DNA of 32,353 nt from Synergistaceae bacterium (GTDB taxonomy: Bacteria > Synergistota > Synergistia > Synergistales > Synergistaceae): positions 1 to 32,353 of the forward strand of contig JAITRO010000093.1 of assembly GCA_031288335.1 (NCBI GenBank). Reading direction: 5' to 3'. Positions 1 to 7,773 of this stretch are shown here, in pieces. Position numbers and translations under genes: made by a program. The notes beneath the pieces were generated by a model. The model worked only from the letters and a program-made list of their open reading frames with translations. It did no database searches and was not told the DNA's origin. The first letter of the stretch is position 1; each line of letters starts with the position of its first letter.

Positions 1-155
1 ATCATGGCATGGGCCTCCTGGGTTATTGTTTAATCACGATACATTTTACCCTAAATGAGCCCCATGCCACTTTTTTTCGCTTGTTTCTGCCGTTCTTTAT
101 TGAATTTTCAAGGTTCCAGGCTCTGTTCAGCTGCTGCGAAAGATGAGGTATTTTA

Positions 156-683
156 TCATTTGCGCTCTTCGGTATCTTTGTTCCACGGTATCTCCATATA
201 ATTCCACGGGGTCACCAGCATACAGTGCAACTGAACGCCGTTTTCGCGAAGCGCTTTCAAATGCGCGATATACGGCAGTACGTCCCCTATCACCCACGTA
301 TCGGTGATAAGCCACACCCTGCGGCAGATATCGCGCCCGAACAACGCCGCGTGATCCACCAGCATACGAAGGCCTTCGTCGAGGATCATATGCCCCACGG
401 AGAGAATGAGAGCGTCCTCCTGACGGGGCGCCGTTTTCGCAGGCAGCACGTCCGCGTAAGAATTCGCCCATTCAATCTGTGACAGCAGGTATTCTACATC
501 GGCGGAAGCATTATGTTCTCCGGATACAACATCAGCAATATCTGCCATGTAATCCTCAGAAAGCGCCGACGCCAGCCAGTTTTGAACTTCCTGAATCACC
601 ATAGTTACATAATTCGGAATATGCGAACCCGACATGGCATCGAGCAGATCGCCTACCATCCACGTATCTCGTGAATCGCTCAA
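156..683 (-). CDS. Conserved-looking protein of unknown function (175 aa)
   Basis: I do not recognise this family. The 175-residue protein is acidic, has no signal peptide or clear membrane segment, and looks like a soluble mostly helical protein (residues 1-110) followed by a more hydrophobic alpha/beta-like end. The start is TTG at 683, chosen because a strong GGGGAGGT ribosome binding site lies six bases upstream; no ATG has comparable support. It is transcribed divergently from the MBL hydrolase gene, with about 200 bases between them. Coding potential rests on the ribosome binding site, the length of the open frame and ordinary amino acid composition. Function: none proposed. Confidence 0.7.
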   Translation of the reverse strand: MSDSRDTWMVGDLLDAMSGSHIPNYVTMVIQEVQNWLASALSEDYMADIADVVSGEHNASADVEYLLSQIEWANSYADVLPAKTAPRQEDALILSVGHMILDEGLRMLVDHAALFGRDICRRVWLITDTWVIGDVLPYIAHLKALRENGVQLHCMLVTPWNYMEIPWNKDTEERK

Positions 684-797
684 TGTTCCACCTCCCCGCG
701 TTTTTTACTCGCCTAAGAGAATACCACATAAAACACACTTTTACTCACTAGCGCCGCAAAAAAAAGCAAATTCCTCCATTTGTTCGTTATGACGAGA

Positions 798-803
798 TAT
801 AAT
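798..803 (+). promoter_or_regulatory. Candidate -10 element upstream of the MBL hydrolase gene
   Basis: A perfect TATAAT lies at 798-803 in the AT-rich gap between the divergent genes, about 77 bases before the TTG start at 880. No good -35 hexamer is seen 16-18 bases upstream, so this is only a candidate. Confidence 0.35.
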
Positions 804-879
804 ATATCAATAAAGGTTTTAGCGCGTAAAGATATAAGGAAAACAATTTTTAAAAATTTTTGTAAGTGGAGGTTACATA

Positions 880-1722
880 TTGGCGTCCTTCAGCTACCCC
901 GCTAATTTCATCCGTTTCCTTGGAACCGCGGGAACGCGTTTTATAATGTTATCGCAAAGGCGCTCGTCGGGAGGCGTATGGTTTTCTTACGGCGGCGCGC
1001 GCGGAGTGATAGATCCAGGGCCGGGCAGTCTCGTTCGGATATGCGAGGCTCAGCCTCCGTTATCGCCCATAGATATAAACACGCTGATCCTCACCCACAG
1101 GCATATAGACCACAGTTCCGATATCAACGCGCTTGCGGAGGGAATGATATTGAAATCACGCACGCCGCGCGGCTTCATCCTCTCCACCCGCGACGCGCTG
1201 GAAGACGGGGATCGTGTTATCATGAAATATCTCTCATCCAGGATAGCCAGGCACGCAATCCATGAGGACGGCAAATTCACGTCGCCGGTCGGCGGCGTGA
1301 CGATAGAATCGGTCGGACATGCGCATCATGGGGTGGAGTGTTACGGGCTCATTTTCAGGGCGAACGGGTTGCCTTCGTGGGGATTGATAAGCGACACCGC
1401 GCCGCTGCCGGACTTTCCCGTCAGGTACGGAGCTTGCGAACTGCTCATCGTCAACACGGCTTTGACGCTTCCGCGAGCGAAACTCGATCACATGTCGCTG
1501 CCGGATGTCGAGTCGCTCATTGAACGCGCCGCTCCCGCCGTGGCGGTCATCACCCATATGGGCGCGGATATGCTGGACAGGGGCGAGGAATATATAGCTA
1601 AACGTCTTTCCGCGCGCGCGACGAAAGTGATCGCGGCTGTGGACGGGATGATTTTAACGCTTGAAAATCCAATAACAATTCTAAAACCGGAGGAATTCGA
1701 CGATGAGGGAGCACGCGAATAA
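880..1722 (+). CDS. MBL-fold metallohydrolase
   Basis: This is a metallo-beta-lactamase-fold hydrolase of 280 aa, probably cytoplasmic. The metal-binding signature is complete: THRHIDH near residue 72, a later histidine in the VGHAHHG stretch, an aspartate in ISDTA and a final histidine in ITHMG. The arrangement resembles the ribonuclease Z/phosphodiesterase-like branch more than glyoxalase II, but the substrate cannot be named from sequence. The start is TTG at 880, supported by GGAGG at 868-872 with a seven-base spacer. The 3' end overlaps the malic-enzyme-like gene by 20 bases, so the two are probably co-translated. Confidence 0.85.
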   Translation: MASFSYPANFIRFLGTAGTRFIMLSQRRSSGGVWFSYGGARGVIDPGPGSLVRICEAQPPLSPIDINTLILTHRHIDHSSDINALAEGMILKSRTPRGFILSTRDALEDGDRVIMKYLSSRIARHAIHEDGKFTSPVGGVTIESVGHAHHGVECYGLIFRANGLPSWGLISDTAPLPDFPVRYGACELLIVNTALTLPRAKLDHMSLPDVESLIERAAPAVAVITHMGADMLDRGEEYIAKRLSARATKVIAAVDGMILTLENPITILKPEEFDDEGARE

Positions 1723-2950
1723 AAAAGAATTTTTGGATTTCCACAGAAAAGCCCTCGGCAAAGTGAGGCATATACCTACAGTTAATATCAGAAACGAGCG
1801 CCAGCTCGCCATGGCCTACATGCCGGGAAGCCTGACGGCATGTGAGGAAATACGGCTCGACGGGCAAAACGTTTTCGAATACACCGGCCGCGCGAACCGC
1901 CTGGCGGAAGTGAGCAATGGCAAACGCGTCTTCGAAATGGGCGATGTGGGTCCTGACGCCGTTCTGCCCATTTTGGAGGGCAAAGCGCTCACGCTCAAAT
2001 TGTTCGGAGACGTCGATGCCGTGCCGATGGCGATTCACGCCGAAACGGCGGAGGAAATCGTAAATTTCTGCATGGCGATAGCTCCCACGGTCGGAGGCAT
2101 CAATATCGAGGGCATAGGGAGCCCTGACGCGTTCTACGTCGAAAAGGCGCTGTCGGACGTCCTCGATATCCCCGTATTCTGCGACGACCGGCAGGGAACC
2201 GCCGTGGCGGTACTAGCGGCAATCAAAAATTCGCTCAAACTCCTGGGTATAAGTATTGCAGAAGCGAGGATTGTCGTCGTTGGAGCGGGTGCAGCCGGAC
2301 TCGCCTCTGCGGATTTGCTGCTCCGGAGCGGCGCCCGAGATCTTGTGATACTCGATGAAGGAGGAATATTGGGGCCTTCACGCACGAACATGAACGTCTT
2401 TCAGTCGGAAATCGCCGCTCGCGCCAATCCCAAGGGCATCGAGGGTGGTCTGGAGGATGCCTTGCCGGGCGCGGATATACTCGTCGGACTCTCGCGAGGA
2501 AATACCATAACCAAGGATCACATAAGACGCATGAACCGCAAACCCGTCGTTTTGGCTTTATCCCTGCCCGAGCCCGAGATAAGCCGTGAGGACGCGGTTC
2601 AGGCCGGAGCTTTCATCTACGCGTCGGGAAATATTGAGAATTCGAACGCGCTGCTGAACATCCACGTCTTTCCCGGCATAGTTCGGGGCGTTCTGGACGT
2701 GAGGGCGAGGCGTATCTCCGACTCGATGCTCATTGTGGCGTCCGACGCCCTGGCCGCGATCATAGACAGGCGAAACCTGACGCCCGATCATATATACCCG
2801 AAATTCTTAGGAAGCGAGACGTCGCCCAGAATCGCGGAAGCGATCGCGCAAGCGGCGATCAACGAGGGCATCGCGCGCATCCAGATGCCGGAAGGCAAGG
2901 TGTTCGAAAACACGTGGTACCGGCTTTTCGGAGCGATGGAGCACATATAG
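1703..2950 (+). CDS. Malic-enzyme-like oxidoreductase (divergent active site)
   Basis: This 415-residue protein has both malic enzyme domains. The N-terminal part carries the Tyr of AYMPGS and the Lys region GKALTLKLF. The C-terminal NAD(P)-binding Rossmann domain carries GAGAAG near residue 194. Known enzymes decarboxylate malate to pyruvate with NAD(P) and Mn/Mg. The metal site is altered here: the family motif E-D-[IF]-x-x-P reads EGIGSP, so the second acidic ligand is Gly, while FCDDRQGTA keeps the other aspartates. The Asn-containing motif before FPGIVRG is also changed. GGAGG sits nine bases before the ATG. The gene overlaps the MBL hydrolase gene and converges on the next gene with a gap of only 19 bases. 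It may be a paralogue with a changed substrate or reduced activity. Confidence 0.85.
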   Translation: MREHANKKEFLDFHRKALGKVRHIPTVNIRNERQLAMAYMPGSLTACEEIRLDGQNVFEYTGRANRLAEVSNGKRVFEMGDVGPDAVLPILEGKALTLKLFGDVDAVPMAIHAETAEEIVNFCMAIAPTVGGINIEGIGSPDAFYVEKALSDVLDIPVFCDDRQGTAVAVLAAIKNSLKLLGISIAEARIVVVGAGAAGLASADLLLRSGARDLVILDEGGILGPSRTNMNVFQSEIAARANPKGIEGGLEDALPGADILVGLSRGNTITKDHIRRMNRKPVVLALSLPEPEISREDAVQAGAFIYASGNIENSNALLNIHVFPGIVRGVLDVRARRISDSMLIVASDALAAIIDRRNLTPDHIYPKFLGSETSPRIAEAIAQAAINEGIARIQMPEGKVFENTWYRLFGAMEHI

Positions 2951-2969
2951 GCGCGGGGGGGCGGTTTTT

Positions 2970-3536
2970 TTAAGAAAAATAAAGGCGGATGGCGAGCAGA
3001 ACGGTCACGAAAATGTTCATTCCGAGCGAATGGCGTTCCATAAGCCATGATTTTTTACCGTCGAAACCTCCGCCGCCGCGCGCGGACTTTCTCCTCAAAT
3101 CATTCAGGCCGGGCATGATGGAAGGCGTCGATCGTCTGTAACGTTCATATTCGTCGCCGAAGCGTTCGGACAAAAATTTTTCCTCGATCGGGATGATGAC
3201 GATGCAATAGAGGACAAAATAAACCGCGATGAACGCCGCACACCATACAGGCCCGGCCATCACGGCCCATCCGAAGCCCATGATGCCGTTGCCCGCGTAA
3301 AGCGGATTGCGCACCCATGCGTAAGGGCCGTCGGTCACGAGGTTGGGCGCGCCGACGGTGAGCGTCCTGTATTTGGGGATAAAACCGGCTGCCCAAAACC
3401 TGAGCGCCTGTCCCCCCATGAGAAGCGGAAGCGAGACGGCCGCGCGCACGGCAGAGAAAGAGACGGGAAAAACCAGCACTGCCGCGGCGAAAATGCCCCA
3501 CGCCAGCCCGCGATATTTGAAAATCGTCTTCCTCAA
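2970..3536 (-). CDS. Isoprenylcysteine carboxyl methyltransferase-like membrane protein
   Basis: This 188-aa integral membrane protein has about four to five hydrophobic segments and the signature of the ICMT/phospholipid methyltransferase superfamily. GPYAWVRNPLYAGN is the SAM-binding region, followed by the EEKFL...FGDEYERY motif and a TPSIMP end. The bacterial substrate is unknown; members methylate small or lipid-like acceptors at the membrane. The start is TTG at 3536, and its TTGA overlaps the stop of the upstream flippase-like gene by four bases, which implies translational coupling. The C-terminal 40 residues extend past the core domain and include a further hydrophobic segment. Confidence 0.8.
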   Translation of the reverse strand: MRKTIFKYRGLAWGIFAAAVLVFPVSFSAVRAAVSLPLLMGGQALRFWAAGFIPKYRTLTVGAPNLVTDGPYAWVRNPLYAGNGIMGFGWAVMAGPVWCAAFIAVYFVLYCIVIIPIEEKFLSERFGDEYERYRRSTPSIMPGLNDLRRKSARGGGGFDGKKSWLMERHSLGMNIFVTVLLAIRLYFS

Positions 3537-4597
3537 CCGTCGCCCGCGCTACCTTCGCCGTCAGTTTTCCGCTCGCTGGTTAACAGCTGATTAGCGAGTT
3601 TCCAGCCAATACGGCGAACGGCCACTATGACGCCCAGCACTATCCCCGTATATTCGGTGAACGCACGCCAGCCAATGCCCAACATCCCCGCTACGTTCCA
3701 GGGCACGAACATGCTGAACACCAGCGCCGCACCCCCCTCGGCCGCGCCGCTGCCTCCCGGCGTCGGGATGAAATAGAGCAGAAAGAGAAACACTGCTTGT
3801 AACAAAACGCACTGATAATATTTCACAGGGAAACCGAGCGCCCAGATCATGCAGGGCATCACCGACAGCTGCGACAGCAACTGGAAGAACGCCGCGATGA
3901 CGGCCGCAATGAAGGGTTTCCTCCCCGTGGTCAGGAAAGCCATCAAGTTTTCGTTATAGGCGTCTATCTCCTTTAAGACAAATTTTAAAAGTTTATTTTC
4001 CCATTTTTTTTTCAGGATTCCGACGCGCCGCAGCAGTATGATTATGCGGGCCGCGAAGCGTTTCACCCAGATGGGCTTCATTATACTCACGATCAGCGCG
4101 GTCCATATCGCTAGCACGAATATTACCACATAGAAAATAAAACCACGCGCCCCCCAGCCCAACTCGGGCAGCTCACCCCCGACCAGCACGGCAAACGGTA
4201 TCATCGCGCCGAGGATCAGCATGACGAGTACGGTCCTGATTATCGTGATGGCCACCGACTGTCCCACGCTTATGCCGCTGTGGTACATGATGTACATCTG
4301 GAACGGCCCGCCGCCGCTCTGCATCGGCGTGATCGCGGCCCCGAAGTAGTTTATCCACGTGAGTTCGAGCGACAATTTCCATGAGAGCCTGGCTCCTGCC
4401 GCTCTGATGAGAAGATACATTTTGAGTGCGTCCAGTGCCCAGACGCACATGACGAACATGAATGCCAGATAAAGCCTGAACGGGTTGGCTCGTTTGAATA
4501 TTTCCAGAGACGCGCGGTCTATGCTGAAAAACAATATCGCCCCGCACACCACAAACGCCAATAAGAGGAAGAACGCCAGACCTTTTTTCAGTGACAA
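3533..4597 (-). CDS. Flippase-like / lysylphosphatidylglycerol synthase TM-domain protein (UPF0104)
   Basis: This polytopic membrane protein (354 aa, about eight hydrophobic segments) belongs to the UPF0104/AglD-like flippase family, which matches the membrane half of MprF. The signatures are ITPMQSGGGPFQMY near residue 90 and YFIPTPGGSGAAEGG near residue 280. Family members are thought to move lipids or lipid-linked intermediates across the inner membrane; no soluble synthase domain is attached here. The start is TTG at 4597 behind AAGGGGAT. The downstream methyltransferase gene overlaps by four bases, so the pair probably works together on a membrane lipid, which is inference. Confidence 0.85.
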   Translation of the reverse strand: MSLKKGLAFFLLLAFVVCGAILFFSIDRASLEIFKRANPFRLYLAFMFVMCVWALDALKMYLLIRAAGARLSWKLSLELTWINYFGAAITPMQSGGGPFQMYIMYHSGISVGQSVAITIIRTVLVMLILGAMIPFAVLVGGELPELGWGARGFIFYVVIFVLAIWTALIVSIMKPIWVKRFAARIIILLRRVGILKKKWENKLLKFVLKEIDAYNENLMAFLTTGRKPFIAAVIAAFFQLLSQLSVMPCMIWALGFPVKYYQCVLLQAVFLFLLYFIPTPGGSGAAEGGAALVFSMFVPWNVAGMLGIGWRAFTEYTGIVLGVIVAVRRIGWKLANQLLTSERKTDGEGSAGDG

Positions 4598-4644
4598 GAA
4601 CGCGATCCCCTTTTAACGTCACCGCCGGTGACGCCATAAAACGC

Positions 4645-4699
4645 GAAAGCCCGCATCAGCGGCGGTTTTTTCATTTTCGGCTCATTGGAGCGGGCTTTC
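4645..4699 (-). terminator. Possible hairpin terminator after the 4682-5290 gene
   Basis: GAAAGCCCGC (4645-4654) and GCGGGCTTTC (4690-4699) form a ten-base inverted repeat straddling the stop codon of the minus-strand gene. A smaller CCGC-ATCA-GCGG hairpin lies at 4651-4662, with a T run on the plus strand just after it. Which structure acts, and on which strand, cannot be decided by eye. Confidence 0.4.
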
Positions 4700-5290
4700 A
4701 ATATGTGCCGAGATGTCCGTCCAGTACGACGCGAATTTGCTCATCACAGGAACGAGGCGTTCGCGAATTATGTAAGCCATCCGCATTTTCCGTCCGCTCT
4801 CCATTGCCGATATCATTTCCTCCAGCGTCTCGTTGAGGCGTCTGGAGTCGTCATTCCAATTTCCGGACGAAAGCCCGTCCGCCGTTATGCCGAGCAAAGC
4901 GCTGCTTTTAGCGAACACCCCGACAAGCCAGTTGATGCCCTCGACGGCCTGATTGAACGGTGCCTTCGCGTCCTCGTCGCGGCCTTCCTCTATCATGGTC
5001 GCGATACCCTCAAGACCTTTAAGCAGCGCGGGAATGTATCTCTGCCCCTCGTCGACCGACTCCCTGACTAGATCTATCACCGGCTGAGACGAGAACCGAA
5101 CGTCTATGCCGCCGGAAAGCGCCAAAAACGCGTCCTCATTTTCTATCTGCACGCCGTCGACGATTATCTCTACGATGACGCGGTTTTTCGAAATAGCGCC
5201 TCTTCGGGCGGCTTCGAATATCGCCGCTTTGCCCTCCGCCATCAAATTATCGTCGATTGGAAGCTCTGCACCGTCAAGCGTGACTCTCAT
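4682..5290 (-). CDS. Protein of unknown function (202 aa)
   Basis: I do not recognise this family. The first 75 residues look like a small beta-rich domain (MRVTLDGAELPIDDN at the start, then alternating strands). The rest is acidic and predicted helical with repeated charged heptad-like stretches, without a signal peptide or membrane segment. ATG at 5290 follows a G-rich ribosome binding region. A good promoter lies upstream (5337-5365), so this gene and probably the two membrane protein genes after it form a unit, although a possible hairpin separates them. No function is proposed. Confidence 0.7.
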   Translation of the reverse strand: MRVTLDGAELPIDDNLMAEGKAAIFEAARRGAISKNRVIVEIIVDGVQIENEDAFLALSGGIDVRFSSQPVIDLVRESVDEGQRYIPALLKGLEGIATMIEEGRDEDAKAPFNQAVEGINWLVGVFAKSSALLGITADGLSSGNWNDDSRRLNETLEEMISAMESGRKMRMAYIIRERLVPVMSKFASYWTDISAHIESPLQ

Positions 5291-5336
5291 CCCGTGGCCC
5301 CCCGGCAGAATAAAATAAGCTTATCACGTTAATGAT

Positions 5337-5365
5337 ACTATAATAACGCGAATAGCGCCAGTAAA
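5337..5365 (-). promoter_or_regulatory. Sigma-70-type promoter for the 4682-5290 gene
   Basis: Read on the minus strand, TTTACT (5365-5360) is followed after exactly 17 bases by TATAGT (5342-5337). It lies 47 bases before the ATG at 5290. Confidence 0.6.
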
Positions 5366-5395
5366 CGGGCGAGGCATAGTATAATGATTATCCAG

Positions 5396-5454
5396 TGTTC
5401 CGTAAAAATCCGTCCTTCAGGGCGGAGTTTTACGGAACATCCGCCAAAGGCGGA
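5396..5454. repeat. Compound hairpin: long 12+7 bp stem followed by TCCGCC-AAA-GGCGGA
   Basis: TGTTCCGTAAAA (5396-5407) pairs with TTTTACGGAACA (5428-5439). After one mismatch the inner TCCGTCC pairs with GGGCGGA around a TTCA loop. Directly adjacent is a second perfect hairpin, TCCGCC-AAA-GGCGGA (5440-5454). The inner sequences of the two hairpins are related. It could be a terminator/attenuator before the FkbM gene or a dispersed palindromic repeat. The eight-base inverted repeats ATAGTATA (5376-5383) and TATACTAT (5495-5502) lie outside it. Confidence 0.7.
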
Positions 5455-5525
5455 TATCTTTTGACTTAGTTTTCCGGCCTTTGCTGTTGTTCGATATACT
5501 ATAGACTGGAAGGAGTTTTTATGCG

Positions 5526-6617
5526 ATGGGTTTTTTCGACGGGAGTTTCGACAACTTAAAAAAGAGGAAATTTGCCTTATACGGCGCTTCCAAAGGCGGA
5601 GAATTGGCGTTGGATTATTTCAGGAAGATTTCTCTGGATGAAAATGTCGTATGCTTTATAGACAGCGACGAAAAAAAACAAAATAAAACTTTTCATGATA
5701 GAAAAATCCGTTCCGTAGAATTTTTGAAAACAAATCCTCAGATTTCCATCGTCATTTCATCCCAATTTATTGAAGAAATATATAAGACATTGATAAAGAA
5801 CGAGTGCCGAAATGATGTTTTTGTTTCTTTTTATTTTCTTGGCGTGTTAACTTTCAGCGATGACGCTCCACTGTATCGTATTGCCAAAGGGCAGTTTGAT
5901 GTGGATGTTTCATATATAAAAACTTTTTATGATTCGCGAGACAGATATACTGATCTGGTAATTCAAGCGTTTCATTACGCCCGTGCAAGTCAGGATTATT
6001 GTGCGATTCAGCCGATTGAAAAAGTCGTGGAACTTTTGCCGATTTTTAAATATTGGTATGCGGAAGAGATATCGTTAATGACCTATCAAGAGTTAACAAT
6101 GTGCGATGTTGGAGCGTATATTGGTGACATTCTGGAGCAGTGGGTTCAGTGTTACGGTGAGAGATTGAAAATCTATTATGGTTTTGAACCGGATAAACAA
6201 CAATTCCTGGAATTGTCCCATAAAATAGACAAATTGGAACTGAAGGAAAAATCCATGATATACCCTGTTGGATTGGGCGATCAGAATGTATCGCTGCGTT
6301 TTATAGAAGGCGGCGAGGCAGGCAGGATTGCGGATGAAGGCAATGTCATAATAGAAACGGCTCGGCTTGATGATTTGAATGTCAATGTTACGGGAAAACT
6401 TTGTATAAAAATGGATATTGAGGGTTTTGAACTCAACGCTCTGAAAGGGGCGGAGGAGACTATAAAAAAGTATAAACCGGAATTGGCGATTTGTATTTAT
6501 CACAAGCAGGAAGATATCTATAAAATACCTGAATATATCAGGCAATTGGTTCCTGAATATAATTGCGTCATCAGAGGCGGAGCACATATGGTTTGCTATG
6601 CGCGGGTGAATGAATGA
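5526..6617 (+). CDS. FkbM-family methyltransferase with N-terminal Rossmann-like domain
   Basis: This protein has 363 aa. Residues 12-95 (starting ALYGASKGGELAL and including FIDSDEKK) resemble the nucleotide-binding domain found before sugar-modifying enzymes. Residues about 190-345 are an FkbM-type SAM-dependent methyltransferase with CDVGAYIGD as the SAM loop, YYGFEPD, and the hallmark IKMDIEGFELNALKGAE. Such enzymes O-methylate sugars or polyketides, so surface glycan or flagellin glycan modification is plausible. ATG at 5526 has GGAAGGAG ten bases upstream; the ATG at 5521 opens only a very short frame. The gene is visibly AT-richer than its neighbours, which suggests recent acquisition. 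It stands alone between the compound hairpin and the rplU promoter. Confidence 0.85.
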   Translation: MGFFDGSFDNLKKRKFALYGASKGGELALDYFRKISLDENVVCFIDSDEKKQNKTFHDRKIRSVEFLKTNPQISIVISSQFIEEIYKTLIKNECRNDVFVSFYFLGVLTFSDDAPLYRIAKGQFDVDVSYIKTFYDSRDRYTDLVIQAFHYARASQDYCAIQPIEKVVELLPIFKYWYAEEISLMTYQELTMCDVGAYIGDILEQWVQCYGERLKIYYGFEPDKQQFLELSHKIDKLELKEKSMIYPVGLGDQNVSLRFIEGGEAGRIADEGNVIIETARLDDLNVNVTGKLCIKMDIEGFELNALKGAEETIKKYKPELAICIYHKQEDIYKIPEYIRQLVPEYNCVIRGGAHMVCYARVNE

Positions 6618-6670
6618 TCAACTTACCCGTTATGATAATTACTGATTGTTAGAGAGGCAAACAGGTATTA

Positions 6671-6699
6671 TTGACGCGACCGTGCAATAAGCGTAGAAT
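6671..6699 (+). promoter_or_regulatory. Promoter of the rplU operon
   Basis: TTGACG (6671-6676), a 17-base spacer and TAGAAT (6694-6699) form a near-consensus sigma-70 promoter about 87 bases before rplU. Confidence 0.8.
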
Positions 6700-6785
6700 A
6701 CCTTCGCTTACGCGAAAATCGCTTGTCGCAGGCACAAAGTGCGTATCGGCGCCGCCTGACGAACAGCGGAGGGAGGAAATATAGC
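6700..6785 (+). promoter_or_regulatory. Structured leader of rplU
   Basis: The 5' leader contains TTCGC-TTAC-GCGAA (6703-6716) and two mutually exclusive pairings: GCAC-AAA-GTGC (6732-6742) and CAGGC (6729-6733) with GCCTG (6754-6758). L21 leaders that bind r-protein are known in other bacteria, but homology to those is not established here. GGAGGGAGG follows and serves as the ribosome binding site. Confidence 0.35.
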
Positions 6786-7097
6786 ATGTATGCGATTATA
6801 GTGGCGGGCGGAAAACAATATCGCGTTTCCGAGGGAGATCTGATCCGAGTCGAAAAACTTGACGCGGAAGAGGGGAGTGTCGTGGAAATAAAGGAGGTCT
6901 TGCTCCTTGGGCGCGACGACGGTCCGGTGGCTGGCACTCCGATGGTGGAGGGTGCCTCTGTCAGGGCGAGCGTCGTCGAACACGGCAAAGAGGATAAGGT
7001 CATTGTTTTCAAGTACCGCCGTAAAAAGAATTACCGCAGGTTCCGCGGACACAGACAGCGGTATACGGCGCTGAAAGTGGAGTCCATAAACGGTTAG
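6786..7097 (+). CDS. rplU: 50S ribosomal protein bL21
   Basis: This is large-subunit ribosomal protein L21, 103 aa, the normal length. It begins [14 protein letters not shown], has the basic [16 protein letters not shown] region that binds 23S rRNA, and ends in the usual T-x-L-K-V. ATG at 6786 is preceded by GGAGGGAGG and follows a strong promoter; the open frame upstream of this ATG is not homologous and is leader. It is the first gene of the rplU-prp-rpmA-obg-nadD-LCP-rsfS operon. Confidence 0.97.
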   Translation: MYAIIVAGGKQYRVSEGDLIRVEKLDAEEGSVVEIKEVLLLGRDDGPVAGTPMVEGASVRASVVEHGKEDKVIVFKYRRKKNYRRFRGHRQRYTALKVESING

Positions 7098-7116
7098 GAA
7101 AAAAGTTAAGAGAAAA

Positions 7117-7434
7117 ACGGCTGTCGTCACGGTCAAAAGGGCGGAAGGGGATATTTTCGAGATAACCTCCGAAGGTCACGCCGGGTACGGCGTAAAGGGA
7201 CACGATATCGTATGCGCCGCGATTTCGGCACTGATGCAATGTCTTTGGATAGGCATGGAAGAAGTGCTGCGGGTTGGGAATTTGAGATGTATCCGGGAAC
7301 CCGAAACGCCGAAAATATCTTTGGGATGGGATCCCAAAACGCCGGGAACACAGCCGATAGCGTGCGCGGTGGCGCGGTCACTTGAAGAAATAGCCAAATC
7401 ATATCCGGGACATGTGAAATACGATGAAACCTGA
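7117..7434 (+). CDS. prp: Ribosomal-processing cysteine protease Prp (no standard start codon)
   Basis: Prp (YsxB family) removes the N-terminal extension of L27 before ribosome assembly. The family core is intact: GHAGYG with the catalytic His, then [13 protein letters not shown] with the catalytic Cys twelve residues later, the known spacing. Counting from ACG 7117 these are residues 21 and 33, close to positions 22 and 34 in the Staphylococcus protein. The frame contains no ATG, GTG or TTG between its upstream stop at 7087-7089 and the ATG at 7234, and that ATG lies after both catalytic residues. The start drawn here (ACG, VTVKR aligning with family N-termini) is a guess; GTT at 7105, five bases after AGGA, is another. 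The gene sits in the standard place between rplU and rpmA. Confidence 0.8.
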   Translation, partial: TAVVTVKRAEGDIFEITSEGHAGYGVKGHDIVCAAISALMQCLWIGMEEVLRVGNLRCIREPETPKISLGWDPKTPGTQPIACAVARSLEEIAKSYPGHVKYDET

Positions 7435-7460
7435 AAATAAGGACGGAAGGCAGAGGGTCT

Positions 7461-7751
7461 ATGAAGTATAAATTCGATATCCAGTTTTTCGCGCATAAAA
7501 AGGGGCAGGGAAGCAGTTCCAACGGACGCGACAGCAATCCGCAATATCTGGGCATTAAACGCGGCGACGGGTCGCTCGTCACGGCCGGAACCATAATAGT
7601 CCGCCAGCGTGGCACGAAATTCCACCCGGGACGCAATGTCGGACGCGGCAAAGACGATACGCTCTTTGCGCTCGCGGGAGGCAAGGTATCTTTCATCACC
7701 AGGGCTAACCGCAAGTTCGTCACCGTGGTTGCCGAAGAAGCGTTTGCCTGA
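7461..7751 (+). CDS. rpmA: 50S ribosomal protein bL27 with cleavable N-terminal extension
   Basis: L27 is 96 aa as encoded. The N-terminus [10 protein letters not shown] followed by [15 protein letters not shown] matches the Prp recognition pattern (QFF, then Ala), so maturation should remove ten residues and expose the tail that reaches the peptidyl transferase centre. The rest ([33 protein letters not shown]) is typical. The start is ATG at 7461, preceded by AGAGGG. A cleavable L27 next to a Prp gene is characteristic of Firmicutes, Fusobacteria and Synergistota. Confidence 0.97.
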   Translation: MKYKFDIQFFAHKKGQGSSSNGRDSNPQYLGIKRGDGSLVTAGTIIVRQRGTKFHPGRNVGRGKDDTLFALAGGKVSFITRANRKFVTVVAEEAFA

Positions 7752-7773
7752 GACGAACGCCGAACCACAGGAT

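Noticed and set aside
5..69. Nine-base inverted repeat TGGCATGGG/CCCATGCCA at the left edge
   Set aside because: The arms are separated by 47 bases with no T run or second element; too weak to call a terminator or repeat.
127..471. Minus-strand frame overlapping the first gene
   Set aside because: It is an arginine-rich shadow of the 156-683 gene, which has the ribosome binding site.
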